Shown here piece after piece: positions 33,342 through 41,223 of a DNA stretch of 64,000 nt. The notes under the pieces were generated by a model. It did no database searches. It was not told the origin of the DNA and saw only the letters and a list, made by a program, of their open reading frames with translations. The translations under genes were made by a program, and so were the position numbers. This DNA is from JBCBWG01 sp964579305 (GTDB taxonomy: Bacteria > Pseudomonadota > Alphaproteobacteria > Rhizobiales > Hyphomicrobiaceae). Where the stretch lies: positions 15,321 to 79,320 of the forward strand of contig CAZOGY010000003.1 of assembly GCA_964579305.1 (NCBI GenBank), in the 5' to 3' direction. Within the stretch, counting starts at the first letter, position 1, and each line of letters begins with the position of its first letter.

Positions 33342-35662
33342 CAGCCGTGCAGGCGGCGCTGCGTTGGATCTTGAAACGGCGTAAAAGCCGCGGTGGTCGT
33401 ACCGTCCACCTCGCCAGTGCGTTCAAACTGCTCCCGCCGCCGGATTTCAGCACGCTCTTCCGCCGTGCGCCAACCATCCGACCACCAGTTCTCGGTGCCA
33501 AACAGCCAGTAGGCAAAGCTGTCACGGTATTGTTCGGGGGCAGTATAAGTGCCTTGGTTGGTATAGCTGTGCGTTTCATACCGCGTTGTTGATGTGAAAA
33601 ACTCATCAAAACGCCGCCGCAATCCCTCGATGGCGGAAACGGGTTCACCAACCTTTTCTTCAACCGATTCAACCCGCGTCGTCAGTCGCTCAAAGTAGGC
33701 GACCATATCCTTGCGCCAGGTATCCATCGATTCAGCAAGCGTCTGCTGGTTCGAATTGAGCTTGATCAGCGCTTCGTGGACCTCCGTCAGATCCTGCCGA
33801 TACTCGTTAGCGATACGGTCAAAGCCGCTCACGAGATATTGGAATTGATCGCGCTGTTCGTCCCGGTCTTGCGAGATCAGCGTCTTGATCTCGCTCAGCG
33901 TCGAGGTCAGTTGGGTTTCGACCGAGCTTGTGATCAAGCCTGTGTCGATCGTGCCCATGCCACCGCCAGCGGTCAGCCCATTGAGCCTTTCCTCAATGAG
34001 GGTGCACATGCGATTATGCGAGTGCTGTTGCGCCTCCAATTTGGCGCTCACCGACCGCAGATCCGATGCCAATTGCGTCGTCAGCTGCGTAAGCTGCGTC
34101 CGGGTTGCATCGACGTTGCTTTCAAACGTGTCAATCCGATCCCCGATAGACTGGAAAACAAGGCTCTGGTCGACGATCTGCGACCGGACATCCTTCATCC
34201 GCTCATCGATCGGCGTCAGGTCAATCACGCCCGATGAATGCGTCTGGACCGATCGCTCGATCCGATCAAAGCGCTCGTGAACGCGATCCAGGTCAATGGT
34301 CTGGCGCGGCCCCTCGCCGGAGCAATAGGCTTCGATCCGCGTGAGGCACTCGTTGATCGGCTTCAGGTCGAACTCGCTCATGACCCGATCGACGCGGCTT
34401 TCGAACGTGTCGATCCGGCTGAGCACCCGCGTGAACGTCGTCTCGACGTCTTTGAGCCGGCGTTCAACAACGTCAAACGATTCAAACCGCTCAAGCTTGA
34501 TCAGGACTTTTTCCATCCACTCAAGCTTCGTCACGAAGGCCTGAAGCTGCTCCAGCTTGTCGACCAATTCATCGAAACGATCGATGCGCGCAACGCAAAC
34601 TTCCAGTTTCTCCAAGCGTTCTGGCAGAAGCTCGATGCTTTCAAAGCTCGATGAGAATTGTTCCAGCTTCGTCAGCCGCTCAAGCCGATTGACCAGACGT
34701 TCCCACTCGGCGCGCGACACAACCTGCGTGGTCGACTTGTGTTCGCTTTCAACAAGGATGTCTTCAACCGTCTGCAGGCGGTCGCCCAGCACGTTCCAGG
34801 TCCGCGCGAGTTCCCGGAATTTGCGATCCAGACTGGCTTCCACCTGCAGGATCTGACTGACGACCTCGGTGGTCTCGGTGTAGCTGCTTGACCCGTTTGT
34901 CTGATGGCTTGTGGCCGTCGTCTTGCTGGTCGTTGTCTCAGGCTCGCTGACGCCTGCCGTCTGCGCAAGCAACGTGCGAAGCTCGGCAACCTCACGCTCC
35001 AACTCGTTCAATCGCGAGTTCTGGAACGTGTCGGTGACGGTCGGCGCCTCGGTAGTCTGGGACCAGGACGTCTTGGAATAGCGGCGCGCCGGCGTATCGA
35101 CGGCCTCCCTGATGGTCCAGTCGTCACGATGGCGGGAGAGCAAGTTGCGTGTTGGGATGTCGCGTTTCATATCAAACAACGTTTGCAGGATGTCATCGAC
35201 GGTGACAGGGGACCGGTGCTGATAGGCAGCGTCGGCGGCGAAGCGGAGGACTTCCTCCATCTCGTCTGAGGTCTTCGGCGTGATCGGGCCGTTGCTGCTC
35301 ACGCTTGGCAGGTCGTGGGCGATGATGACCCCGCTTTCGCGGCGCAAGGTGGCGTCGCTGATCCCCTCAGACTGCAGGATCGCAACGGCAGCCGGCACAA
35401 GCGTCATGGCATGTACGAGATGCTCAAGCCGCACTTCAGGCGCGCGATGGGCAACCGCGATTTCGTAGGCTTGGTTGCAGCACTTCAAGACAGTGTTGTC
35501 GACCCAGATCTCCGGGCCTTGCGTGGCTGCCTCAGAGAGCGCGCGCGCCAGCCACTCCGGCGCCTCCATGGGCAATTCCGGCAGCGTGGTCACCTCACGC
35601 GGACCATTCCAGGCCTTTGGTGTTCGCAGCGACAGGTCGCTGCCCTGATACGCAGTTGCCAT
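33341..35662 (-). CDS. Clp_N-domain protein with long coiled coil and no ATPase domain
   Basis: A 773-residue protein of unusual design. Residues 56-115 (NTVLKCCNQAYEIAVAHRAP, LEHLVHAMTLVPAAVAILQS) and 133-185 (MEEVLRFAADAAYQHRSPVT, VDDILQTLF) look like the two helical repeats of the Clp N-terminal domain that binds adaptors and substrates in ClpA/ClpB/ClpC. No Walker motif follows. A Thr/Ser linker leads instead to a coiled coil of about 430 residues (LERLTKLEQF, LPERLEKLEV, KLEQLQAFVTKLEWMEKVLI). Residues 716-732 form an aromatic motif (FAYWLFGTENWWSDGWR) before a charged tail. It overlaps the small repeat gene by one base. I infer a scaffold that borrows Clp_N for peptide or adaptor binding; no name fits. 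Confidence 0.72.
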   Translation of the reverse strand: MATAYQGSDLSLRTPKAWNGPREVTTLPELPMEAPEWLARALSEAATQGPEIWVDNTVLKCCNQAYEIAVAHRAPEVRLEHLVHAMTLVPAAVAILQSEGISDATLRRESGVIIAHDLPSVSSNGPITPKTSDEMEEVLRFAADAAYQHRSPVTVDDILQTLFDMKRDIPTRNLLSRHRDDWTIREAVDTPARRYSKTSWSQTTEAPTVTDTFQNSRLNELEREVAELRTLLAQTAGVSEPETTTSKTTATSHQTNGSSSYTETTEVVSQILQVEASLDRKFRELARTWNVLGDRLQTVEDILVESEHKSTTQVVSRAEWERLVNRLERLTKLEQFSSSFESIELLPERLEKLEVCVARIDRFDELVDKLEQLQAFVTKLEWMEKVLIKLERFESFDVVERRLKDVETTFTRVLSRIDTFESRVDRVMSEFDLKPINECLTRIEAYCSGEGPRQTIDLDRVHERFDRIERSVQTHSSGVIDLTPIDERMKDVRSQIVDQSLVFQSIGDRIDTFESNVDATRTQLTQLTTQLASDLRSVSAKLEAQQHSHNRMCTLIEERLNGLTAGGGMGTIDTGLITSSVETQLTSTLSEIKTLISQDRDEQRDQFQYLVSGFDRIANEYRQDLTEVHEALIKLNSNQQTLAESMDTWRKDMVAYFERLTTRVESVEEKVGEPVSAIEGLRRRFDEFFTSTTRYETHSYTNQGTYTAPEQYRDSFAYWLFGTENWWSDGWRTAEERAEIRRREQFERTGEVDGTTTAAFTPFQDPTQRRLHG

Positions 35663-36098
35663 TCACTCAAGCCTCAGGATGTTCTGGCGCCGGGACCAAG
35701 TGAGCTTTCGCACCATCCCACTGCACCGCCGCCTGAACCCTCCAAGCCGTTACTTACGCCGCCCTCGCCTTGCCCGTCTGTCGCGACGCGAGCAAGGATC
35801 ATTCCAACTCAAGACCAGACAACACCCACCGCCGCGGCCTTGTCGCTTGCGCCAACCTGTCAGACGCTGCATTCGCGCGGCCGCGCAACAATGTCGGACA
35901 GATTGGCCCAACACTGTGACACACAAGCCTGTTTGCCGGTTGCCATACCATGACCGACCACGCCTTGCCCTTGACTTTACATAGATATCCTGAACGCGGC
36001 GATACTGCGAGCACTTTTGGAACGTGGCGCGTACAAGACGCGCACGCAACCGGTGCTGACGGCGCGATGACGCGGGTTCTGGCGCTGCACGCACTCCG
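35663..36098. other. Intergenic region upstream of the Clp_N/coiled-coil gene
   Basis: About 435 bases between the SOS-associated peptidase stop and the Clp_N gene start, both on the minus strand. It should hold the promoter of the Clp_N gene. A somewhat AT-rich spot lies near 35970-35990. I see no credible gene. Confidence 0.5.
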
Positions 36099-36779
36099 TT
36101 AAATTAGATTGCGTTGGACCGGCTCGGCGACGTCAGCCCCTTGATTGCGCGCGTTATTGAGCGCGGGATTAACCGGAACGATATCCAAAAGATCCTCACA
36201 GGCCGGGGCCAGAAGCGCGCGCGCTTGGCGTCCCTCCAAATGGCGATCCTCCAGCCAATCGGCGAACCTTTCAGGCGGCAGAATCGCGGGCATGCGATCG
36301 TGGACGGCGCCAACCATCGCATTGGCCGCCACAGTCAGAATGGCCGCGGTTTCGATCTCGCTGCCCTCAGCGTCCATCCAGTGCTCCCACAATCCCGCAA
36401 GCGCCATCACGCCGCCATCGCGCGGACGGATCAAATTCGGCTGCCGCGCACCCTTCGGCCCGCTCCATTCGTAAAACCCCGTGACCGGGAAGAGGCACCG
36501 CTTATGACGCATGGCTGCCCGGAACGAGGGCTTTTCCGCCGCCGTTTCTGCGCGCGCGTTGATCAATGTCGCGAATTCACCAGGTGACTTGACCCAACCT
36601 GGGATCAAGCCCCAGCGTACCAGAACCAGCTCGCGCGGCCCCGCCTCGCTGCGCCGCACGATATGAACCGGTTGGGTCGGCGCGATATTGTATCGCGGCG
36701 GAAACGGCTCAATTTTTTCAAGACGGAACAGGTCTCGAACGGCTTCCGGCGCAGCGGTAAGTTGAAAGCGCGAACACAT
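36099..36779 (-). CDS. SOS response-associated peptidase (YedK/HMCES family)
   Basis: A 226-residue SRAP protein. The family forms a thiazolidine crosslink with abasic sites in single-stranded DNA through the N-terminal Cys, shielding them during replication. Methionine plus Cys2 is seen at the start MCSRFQLT. RYNIAPTQPVHIVR, WGLIPGWVK, NARAETAAEKPSFRAA, CLFPVTGFYEWSG and the active-site HDRMPAILPP follow. The start must be ATG at 36779 so that Cys becomes residue 2 after Met removal; the longer frame would bury it. No clear LexA box is visible upstream. It is divergent from the NUDIX gene. Confidence 0.94.
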   Translation of the reverse strand: MCSRFQLTAAPEAVRDLFRLEKIEPFPPRYNIAPTQPVHIVRRSEAGPRELVLVRWGLIPGWVKSPGEFATLINARAETAAEKPSFRAAMRHKRCLFPVTGFYEWSGPKGARQPNLIRPRDGGVMALAGLWEHWMDAEGSEIETAAILTVAANAMVGAVHDRMPAILPPERFADWLEDRHLEGRQARALLAPACEDLLDIVPVNPALNNARNQGADVAEPVQRNLI

Positions 36780-36865
36780 GTCCAAACCTCGCGATGAGCC
36801 TCGTTGCCCCGTCCAAGCCGTCATCCGTCACGGCGCCTCACCCGCAATCCCAACGTGAGCCACCA

Positions 36866-37366
36866 ATGGCACCCAACGTTACGAACTGGCCACGCGCCGC
36901 AGCAAGCATTGCCGTGTTCCGCGATGATATGGTGCTGCTGGCACAACGCGCCAAACCGCCACTGGCCGGCGTTTGGAGCCTGCCCGGCGGCAAGGTGGAG
37001 GCCGGCGAAACCGTCGCCGAAGCCGCGTTGCGCGAATTGGGCGAAGAGACCGGCATTGTCGCAGACCTCCTGGGCCAAGTCGCAGTACACGACGTGATCG
37101 TGCGCGATGCCAACGGACAATTGCAGGCGCACTATGTGATCGCCGTCCATGCCGGCCTTTGGCGAACGGGCGAACCGGTCGGCGCAAGCGACGTATCTGA
37201 CGCTGCGTTTTTTCCGATAGCCGCACTTGACGATATTCCAACGACCGACCGTGCGCGGGCGCTCATCCACGATGCCTATGCCCGTTATATTGACCAACCG
37301 GCATCCAAGCGGCGCACATCGGATCGCATTGCGGCTCGTGACATGAAACCGAGCACTGAGGATTGA
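36866..37366 (+). CDS. NUDIX hydrolase
   Basis: A 166-residue pyrophosphohydrolase of nucleoside-diphosphate derivatives. The NUDIX box is complete: GGKVEAGETVAEAALRELGE followed by ETGI. VLLAQRAKPPLAGVWSLPG precedes it, as in ADP-ribose/NADH-type members. The substrate is not determined. I chose ATG at 36866; an upstream ATG at 36794 would leave only 14 bases to the divergent SRAP gene and adds unconserved residues. The C-terminal 20 residues are a basic tail. Confidence 0.93.
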   Translation: MAPNVTNWPRAAASIAVFRDDMVLLAQRAKPPLAGVWSLPGGKVEAGETVAEAALRELGEETGIVADLLGQVAVHDVIVRDANGQLQAHYVIAVHAGLWRTGEPVGASDVSDAAFFPIAALDDIPTTDRARALIHDAYARYIDQPASKRRTSDRIAARDMKPSTED

Positions 37367-37503
37367 AAGCTGGCAACGCTCTCACGGTCTTGTGTGGCGG
37401 CTTGATTTGCCGCTGGCCAGAAGCCTTTCCAAGATTTGTGCAACTTTCCACCGTTTGTGCAAGATGACGATGAAACACCGACGATAGATCAGAGAGCGGT
37501 AAC

Positions 37504-38523
37504 ATGAAGGCTTTTGGTTTTCTGGCTGCGTTTCTTGCCGGGCTGATCATCGTGACGACAACGGTGTGGCCGGCTTTGGCAACACCGAAACGATGGATCA
37601 ACGAGGGTTGGACGCGCACCGACTTTTCAAAGTCCGCCATTGATTTTTCCGAAATTCTTTCCGGCGGGCCGCCAAAAGATGGGATTCCGTCCATTGATGA
37701 CCCGAAGTTTGTGGCCGTCGGCGACGCGCGCGATCTGGTTCCAACCGAGCCGGTCATCGGATTGGAGGTCGCTGGCGATGCACGGGCGTACCCCCTCCGG
37801 ATCATGATCTGGCATGAAATCGTCAACGATACGGTGGGCGGTCGACCAGTTGCCGTCACGTACTGCCCGCTTTGCAATACGGCGATTGTATTCAGCCGTA
37901 CCGTTTCGGGCCAAAAATTGTCATTCGGCACAACCGGCAAATTGCGATTTTCCGATTTGGTGATGTATGACCGCACAACCGAAAGCTGGTGGCAGCAATT
38001 CACCGGCGAAGCGATTATTGGCGATTACGTTGGGCAACAGCTCAAGGTTTTGCCCGCGCGTTTGGAAAGTTTTGCCGATTTCAAGAGCCGAAATCCATCC
38101 GGCCGCGTCCTCGTCCCGAATGATCCGACGTTCCGCGCCTACGGAAAAAACCCTTACTTTCGCTATGACAGCGCGGCACGGCCGTTTCTTTTTTCTGGCA
38201 AATTGCCCGAAGGCATTGCGCCTATGGCCCGTGTTGTCGCCGTGCGAACCGTCAATGGACCCATCGCGATTGCGCTGCGTGCATTGCGCGAGGCGAAATC
38301 GGCCACGATTGAGGGCATAACGCTATCCTGGAAACCCGGTCAGAGATCAGCGCTCGACACCCGCGAGATCGTCAACGGACGAGACGTCGGCACGGTATCT
38401 GCCAGCAAAACGCGGCCCGACGGCACCAGCGAACCCATTGCCTACGATGTGACGTTCGCGTTCGCATTCCACGCGTTTCATCCCCGCGCCCCAATCCACA
38501 GCACGATCGCGTTGCGTCATTGA
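37504..38523 (+). CDS. Exported DUF3179 domain-containing protein
   Basis: A 339-residue protein with a signal peptide (FGFLAAFLAGLIIVTTTVWPALA). The mature part carries the DUF3179 landmarks: DGIPSIDDPKFV, VIGLEVAGDARAYPLRIMIW, HEIVNDTVGG, VAVTYCPLCNTAIVF with a CxxC-like Cys pair, and DRTTESWWQQFTGEAIIG. The domain is widespread in exported proteins of bacteria and archaea; its activity is unknown, though the Cys pair suggests redox or metal chemistry. The gene ends 20 bases before an assembly gap, so any downstream partner is hidden. Confidence 0.88.
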   Translation: MKAFGFLAAFLAGLIIVTTTVWPALATPKRWINEGWTRTDFSKSAIDFSEILSGGPPKDGIPSIDDPKFVAVGDARDLVPTEPVIGLEVAGDARAYPLRIMIWHEIVNDTVGGRPVAVTYCPLCNTAIVFSRTVSGQKLSFGTTGKLRFSDLVMYDRTTESWWQQFTGEAIIGDYVGQQLKVLPARLESFADFKSRNPSGRVLVPNDPTFRAYGKNPYFRYDSAARPFLFSGKLPEGIAPMARVVAVRTVNGPIAIALRALREAKSATIEGITLSWKPGQRSALDTREIVNGRDVGTVSASKTRPDGTSEPIAYDVTFAFAFHAFHPRAPIHSTIALRH

Positions 38524-38543
38524 CGTTTGCGGAACGGTTGCGG

Positions 38544-38643
38544 NNNNNNNNNNNNNNNNNNNNNNNNNNNNNNNNNNNNNNNNNNNNNNNNNNNNNNNNN
38601 NNNNNNNNNNNNNNNNNNNNNNNNNNNNNNNNNNNNNNNNNNN
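38544..38643. other. Assembly gap of 100 N
   Basis: Exactly 100 N, the usual placeholder for a scaffold gap of unknown size. Real sequence is missing between the DUF3179 gene and the TIGR02301 gene; the flanks show no gene running into it. Confidence 0.99.
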
Positions 38644-38894
38644 TCGGCGCGCCAACGCAAATGACAAAAGCAACACGAGAAACATAGACTTGCTCGTGCT
38701 TCTTATGATTCCGACGTTTGCTCTGAGCCCTCAGTTGACCGGTGGCAAATGTCTGAAACGGAACACTAGCAACCAACGCGACACCGCAGTAAAACACAGG
38801 CGCAAGATGACTTAGCACGCGCCGTGTGTGGCCGCGGCTTCTGGTCAAGCGCTTCATGTCTCTGCGCGAACCGCCATTACCGGACCGAAAATAA

Positions 38895-39311
38895 ATGCGT
38901 CTCATCGCCGTTCTTGCTGCGGGCTTCGTGATTGCAGGCAATACAGGCACGCAAGCGCAAAACAGCCGGCCCTATGACCGGGAGCTTTTCCGCCTGTCGG
39001 AACTGATCGGATCGGTCCACTATCTGCGCGCGTTGTGCGGGCATAAGGACGGCCAGCTTTGGCGCGACCGCATGCAGACGTTGATCAACGCCGAAGGCAC
39101 AAGCGCGATCCGGCGCGTGGTCCTCACCCGGCGCTTCAACCGCGGATATACAAACTACAGCCGCACATACCGGGATTGCACCGTGGCCGCGCGCACAGCA
39201 CTTGACCGGGCCTTGAGCGAATCATCTGGGTTGGCCGATCGCCTGCTCGACGATGGCGCCGGCGCAGGCGGCACCGCGTCTGCCGACAGCGGCAGTGGCG
39301 CCAACCCGTAA
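38895..39311 (+). CDS. TIGR02301 family exported protein
   Basis: A 138-residue protein. The signal peptide (LIAVLAAGFVIAGNTGTQAQ) is followed by the TIGR02301 core found almost only in alphaproteobacteria: RPYDRELFRLSELIGSVHYL, RALCG, WRDRMQTLINAEG, FNRGYTNYSRTYRDCT. Two Cys (in ALCG and RDCT) are spaced as in the family. The tail is Gly/Ala/Ser-rich. Function unknown; periplasmic or envelope location is inferred from the signal. It supports the Hyphomicrobiales assignment. Confidence 0.88.
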   Translation: MRLIAVLAAGFVIAGNTGTQAQNSRPYDRELFRLSELIGSVHYLRALCGHKDGQLWRDRMQTLINAEGTSAIRRVVLTRRFNRGYTNYSRTYRDCTVAARTALDRALSESSGLADRLLDDGAGAGGTASADSGSGANP

Positions 39312-39513
39312 CGGCGTCGCCAGGCCGGCCGGTGTGGTCGCGATGGCCCGCGATTTACTGTGAACACGCTCTGCGCGGGATTCCCGTCAGACAGCCATGC
39401 TAAAGCGTTCGCCAACGGGAACGACCTTGCCGCCGCGAACCGGTTTGACCCGGCCGAGCCGTCGGCCGCCAAGTCCACGCCCCGCACTACAACAAACAAA
39501 ACGAGCGGGCACG

Positions 39514-39762
39514 ATGGACGAAATCTACGACCTCATGCAGCTGAATGACCCGTCCCTGGCAGCTTTGGGCATCGTGCTGGCGGCATGGGAAGACGGGACC
39601 GACGCGGGCATTCCACCACAAATGATGGCCTATGCCGCGCTGTTTACGGCATTGAGTGATCTTGTCGAAAGCTATGGAGAAGAGGCCGTCGCTGATCTGA
39701 CCCAGGCGCTTGCTGAACGCGTCCGAACGGGTGAATTCACGCTGCGCGGCACGTTGCAATAG
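39514..39762 (+). CDS. Small conserved-looking acidic protein, unknown function
   Basis: An 82-residue cytoplasmic protein beginning MDEIYDLMQLNDPSLAALGI. It is rich in Ala, Leu and acidic residues and predicted all-helical (MMAYAALFTALSDLVESYGE, ADLTQALAERVRTGEF). The ATG at 39514 gives the helical core only. The open frame continues upstream with an unlike, basic, Pro-rich sequence that I exclude. I recall similar short proteins next to LysE-type genes in rhizobia but cannot name a family. It is 16 bases from the convergent LysE gene. Confidence 0.6.
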   Translation: MDEIYDLMQLNDPSLAALGIVLAAWEDGTDAGIPPQMMAYAALFTALSDLVESYGEEAVADLTQALAERVRTGEFTLRGTLQ

Positions 39763-39778
39763 ACGCGGGCTGGCTGTC

Positions 39779-40459
39779 TCAACGGCTTGCGAGTTGCCCC
39801 CAAATCAATTCGCCAAACAAAACCACGCTGAACGCAACCAAGAGGGCGCCCGCAGCCATATTGATGCGTCCCAACAACTGCGCATCGATCCGATTGCGTA
39901 CTGCGCCGATCATCAACGAGAGCGTGATCCACCAGGCCATCGATCCGGCCATGATGGCAGCAACCATGATCAGCGCTTCCACCGGCCCCCGCAAAGCCAC
40001 GAACGTGCCGACCCCTGAAAAGATCGCAAACAGGCCCAAGACGGCCCCGGGGTTTGTGATGGTCAGGAAGAACGCGGTCGGCAAGTCCCAGATCAGTTCG
40101 CGAAACAGGCTCCCGAACCGGCGTGGGCTTTGCGCAATGATCTGATCGAGGGCCAACTCAGGCACCGCGTAGATCAGGCGGACCCCAAACGCCAGCAGGG
40201 CCAGCCCGCCAACCGCCTGGATGGTAAATCGGTGGTGCTCGACGACACCGGCCACAACGCCAACGCCGAGCGCGGCGATCAAGGCAATGAGACCATCGGC
40301 CAGAACCGCCCCGACACCCGCAACCAGCCCAGCGAATGTCCCGCGTTCAAGCGACCGCTGGATACATAGCACGTTGACCGGCCCGACCGGCGCTGCGATC
40401 AGAATGCCGATGACGAAGCCCACAGGCACGATCAACGGGTTGGGGAGCCAGCCCAGCAC
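39779..40459 (-). CDS. LysE family translocator
   Basis: A 226-residue inner-membrane exporter of amino acids or related compounds (LysE/RhtB superfamily). Six hydrophobic helices are visible, with the family's early motif GILIAAPVGPVNVLCIQRSL and later NPGAVLGLFAIFSG in place of the usual NPK segment. The start is GTG at 40459, supported by GGAGG about 6 bases upstream. It is divergent from the next gene with only 14 bases between them, so the two ribosome-binding regions lie inside one short spacer. The substrate is unknown. Confidence 0.9.
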   Translation of the reverse strand: MLGWLPNPLIVPVGFVIGILIAAPVGPVNVLCIQRSLERGTFAGLVAGVGAVLADGLIALIAALGVGVVAGVVEHHRFTIQAVGGLALLAFGVRLIYAVPELALDQIIAQSPRRFGSLFRELIWDLPTAFFLTITNPGAVLGLFAIFSGVGTFVALRGPVEALIMVAAIMAGSMAWWITLSLMIGAVRNRIDAQLLGRINMAAGALLVAFSVVLFGELIWGQLASR

Positions 40460-40473
40460 GGAACCTCCTGGCG

Positions 40474-41139
40474 ATGACGTACAAGCACAATAAGCTGGCG
40501 AACCAGCCGGCGGGCGGCAGACGCTTTTGGGTTACAGCGTTCGCCGTGTTTAGCGCGGCCGCGTGCGTTGTGCACGCGTACACGGCCCTTGCCAAAGACA
40601 AACCCAGCGAAGCTGAGGCGCCGAAGCGTGCAGCCGCAAACCGCGATCCGGCAAAACCCCTGACACAGCAAGCCGCGGAGATGCGAGAGCTGATCATTGC
40701 GTCCGCGTTGCGGGGCCGGCTTGAAGACCTCAAAGACGCCATCCAGTGGAATGAACTGCCGCCCGATTTTGGCGCCGACGACGCCGGCCAACCGATCGCC
40801 GCGCTCAAGGCTTTGTCGGCGGACGGCAGCGGCTACGATGTGCTCGTTGCCCTGCTCAACGTCATTTCCATGCCGCACGCCACCGTTCCGCTCAGCAAGG
40901 ATGTGGAAAACCCCGATCTGTTCGTTTTTCCGTATCTGGCCACCCGCGATCTCAAAACCTTGAGCCCGCGCCAAACGCTTGATCTGTATCGCTTGATGCC
41001 AGCCAAAGCGGCGTCGGCCATGCTGGAATCTGGGCGCTACAGCGGCTGGATCGCGACGATTGCGGCCGATGGCACGTGGCACAGCTTCCGCAAGGGCCCA
41101 GCCCTGACCGCCGCCCCCCCGGTGAACTCAGCCAAGTGA
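40474..41139 (+). CDS. Exported or membrane-anchored protein of unknown function
   Basis: A 221-residue product with a basic start and one hydrophobic segment (WVTAFAVFSAAACVVHAYTALA), which could be a signal or an anchor. The mature part has helical, acidic character (QQAAEMRELIIASALRGRLE) and a well-structured end, FVFPYLATRDLKTLSPRQTL followed by GRYSGWIATIAADGTWHSF. I do not recognise a family. The final codons and the stop lie inside a short tandem repeat (41122-41199), so the exact C-terminus may vary between strains. Confidence 0.65.
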   Translation: MTYKHNKLANQPAGGRRFWVTAFAVFSAAACVVHAYTALAKDKPSEAEAPKRAAANRDPAKPLTQQAAEMRELIIASALRGRLEDLKDAIQWNELPPDFGADDAGQPIAALKALSADGSGYDVLVALLNVISMPHATVPLSKDVENPDLFVFPYLATRDLKTLSPRQTLDLYRLMPAKAASAMLESGRYSGWIATIAADGTWHSFRKGPALTAAPPVNSAK

Positions 41140-41199
41140 ACTCAACCAAGTGAACTCAACAAAGTGACCCAACCAAGTGACGGAACCAAGTGACGGGAG
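41122..41199. repeat. 13/14-bp tandem repeat overlapping a gene's 3' end
   Basis: Six imperfect units starting GTGA: three of 14 bases (GTGAACTCAGCCAA, GTGAACTCAACCAA, GTGAACTCAACAAA), then two of 13 and a partial. The second unit supplies the TGA stop of the upstream gene (41137-41139). The period is not a multiple of three, so copy changes would shift the frame past that stop. Confidence 0.85.
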
Positions 41200-41223
41200 C
41201 AGCTTCGCCGAAAGCACGCGAAC

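Noticed and set aside
41122..41199. Possible CRISPR or attachment-site repeat
   Set aside because: 13/14-bp tandem units without spacers and no integrase or cas gene nearby.
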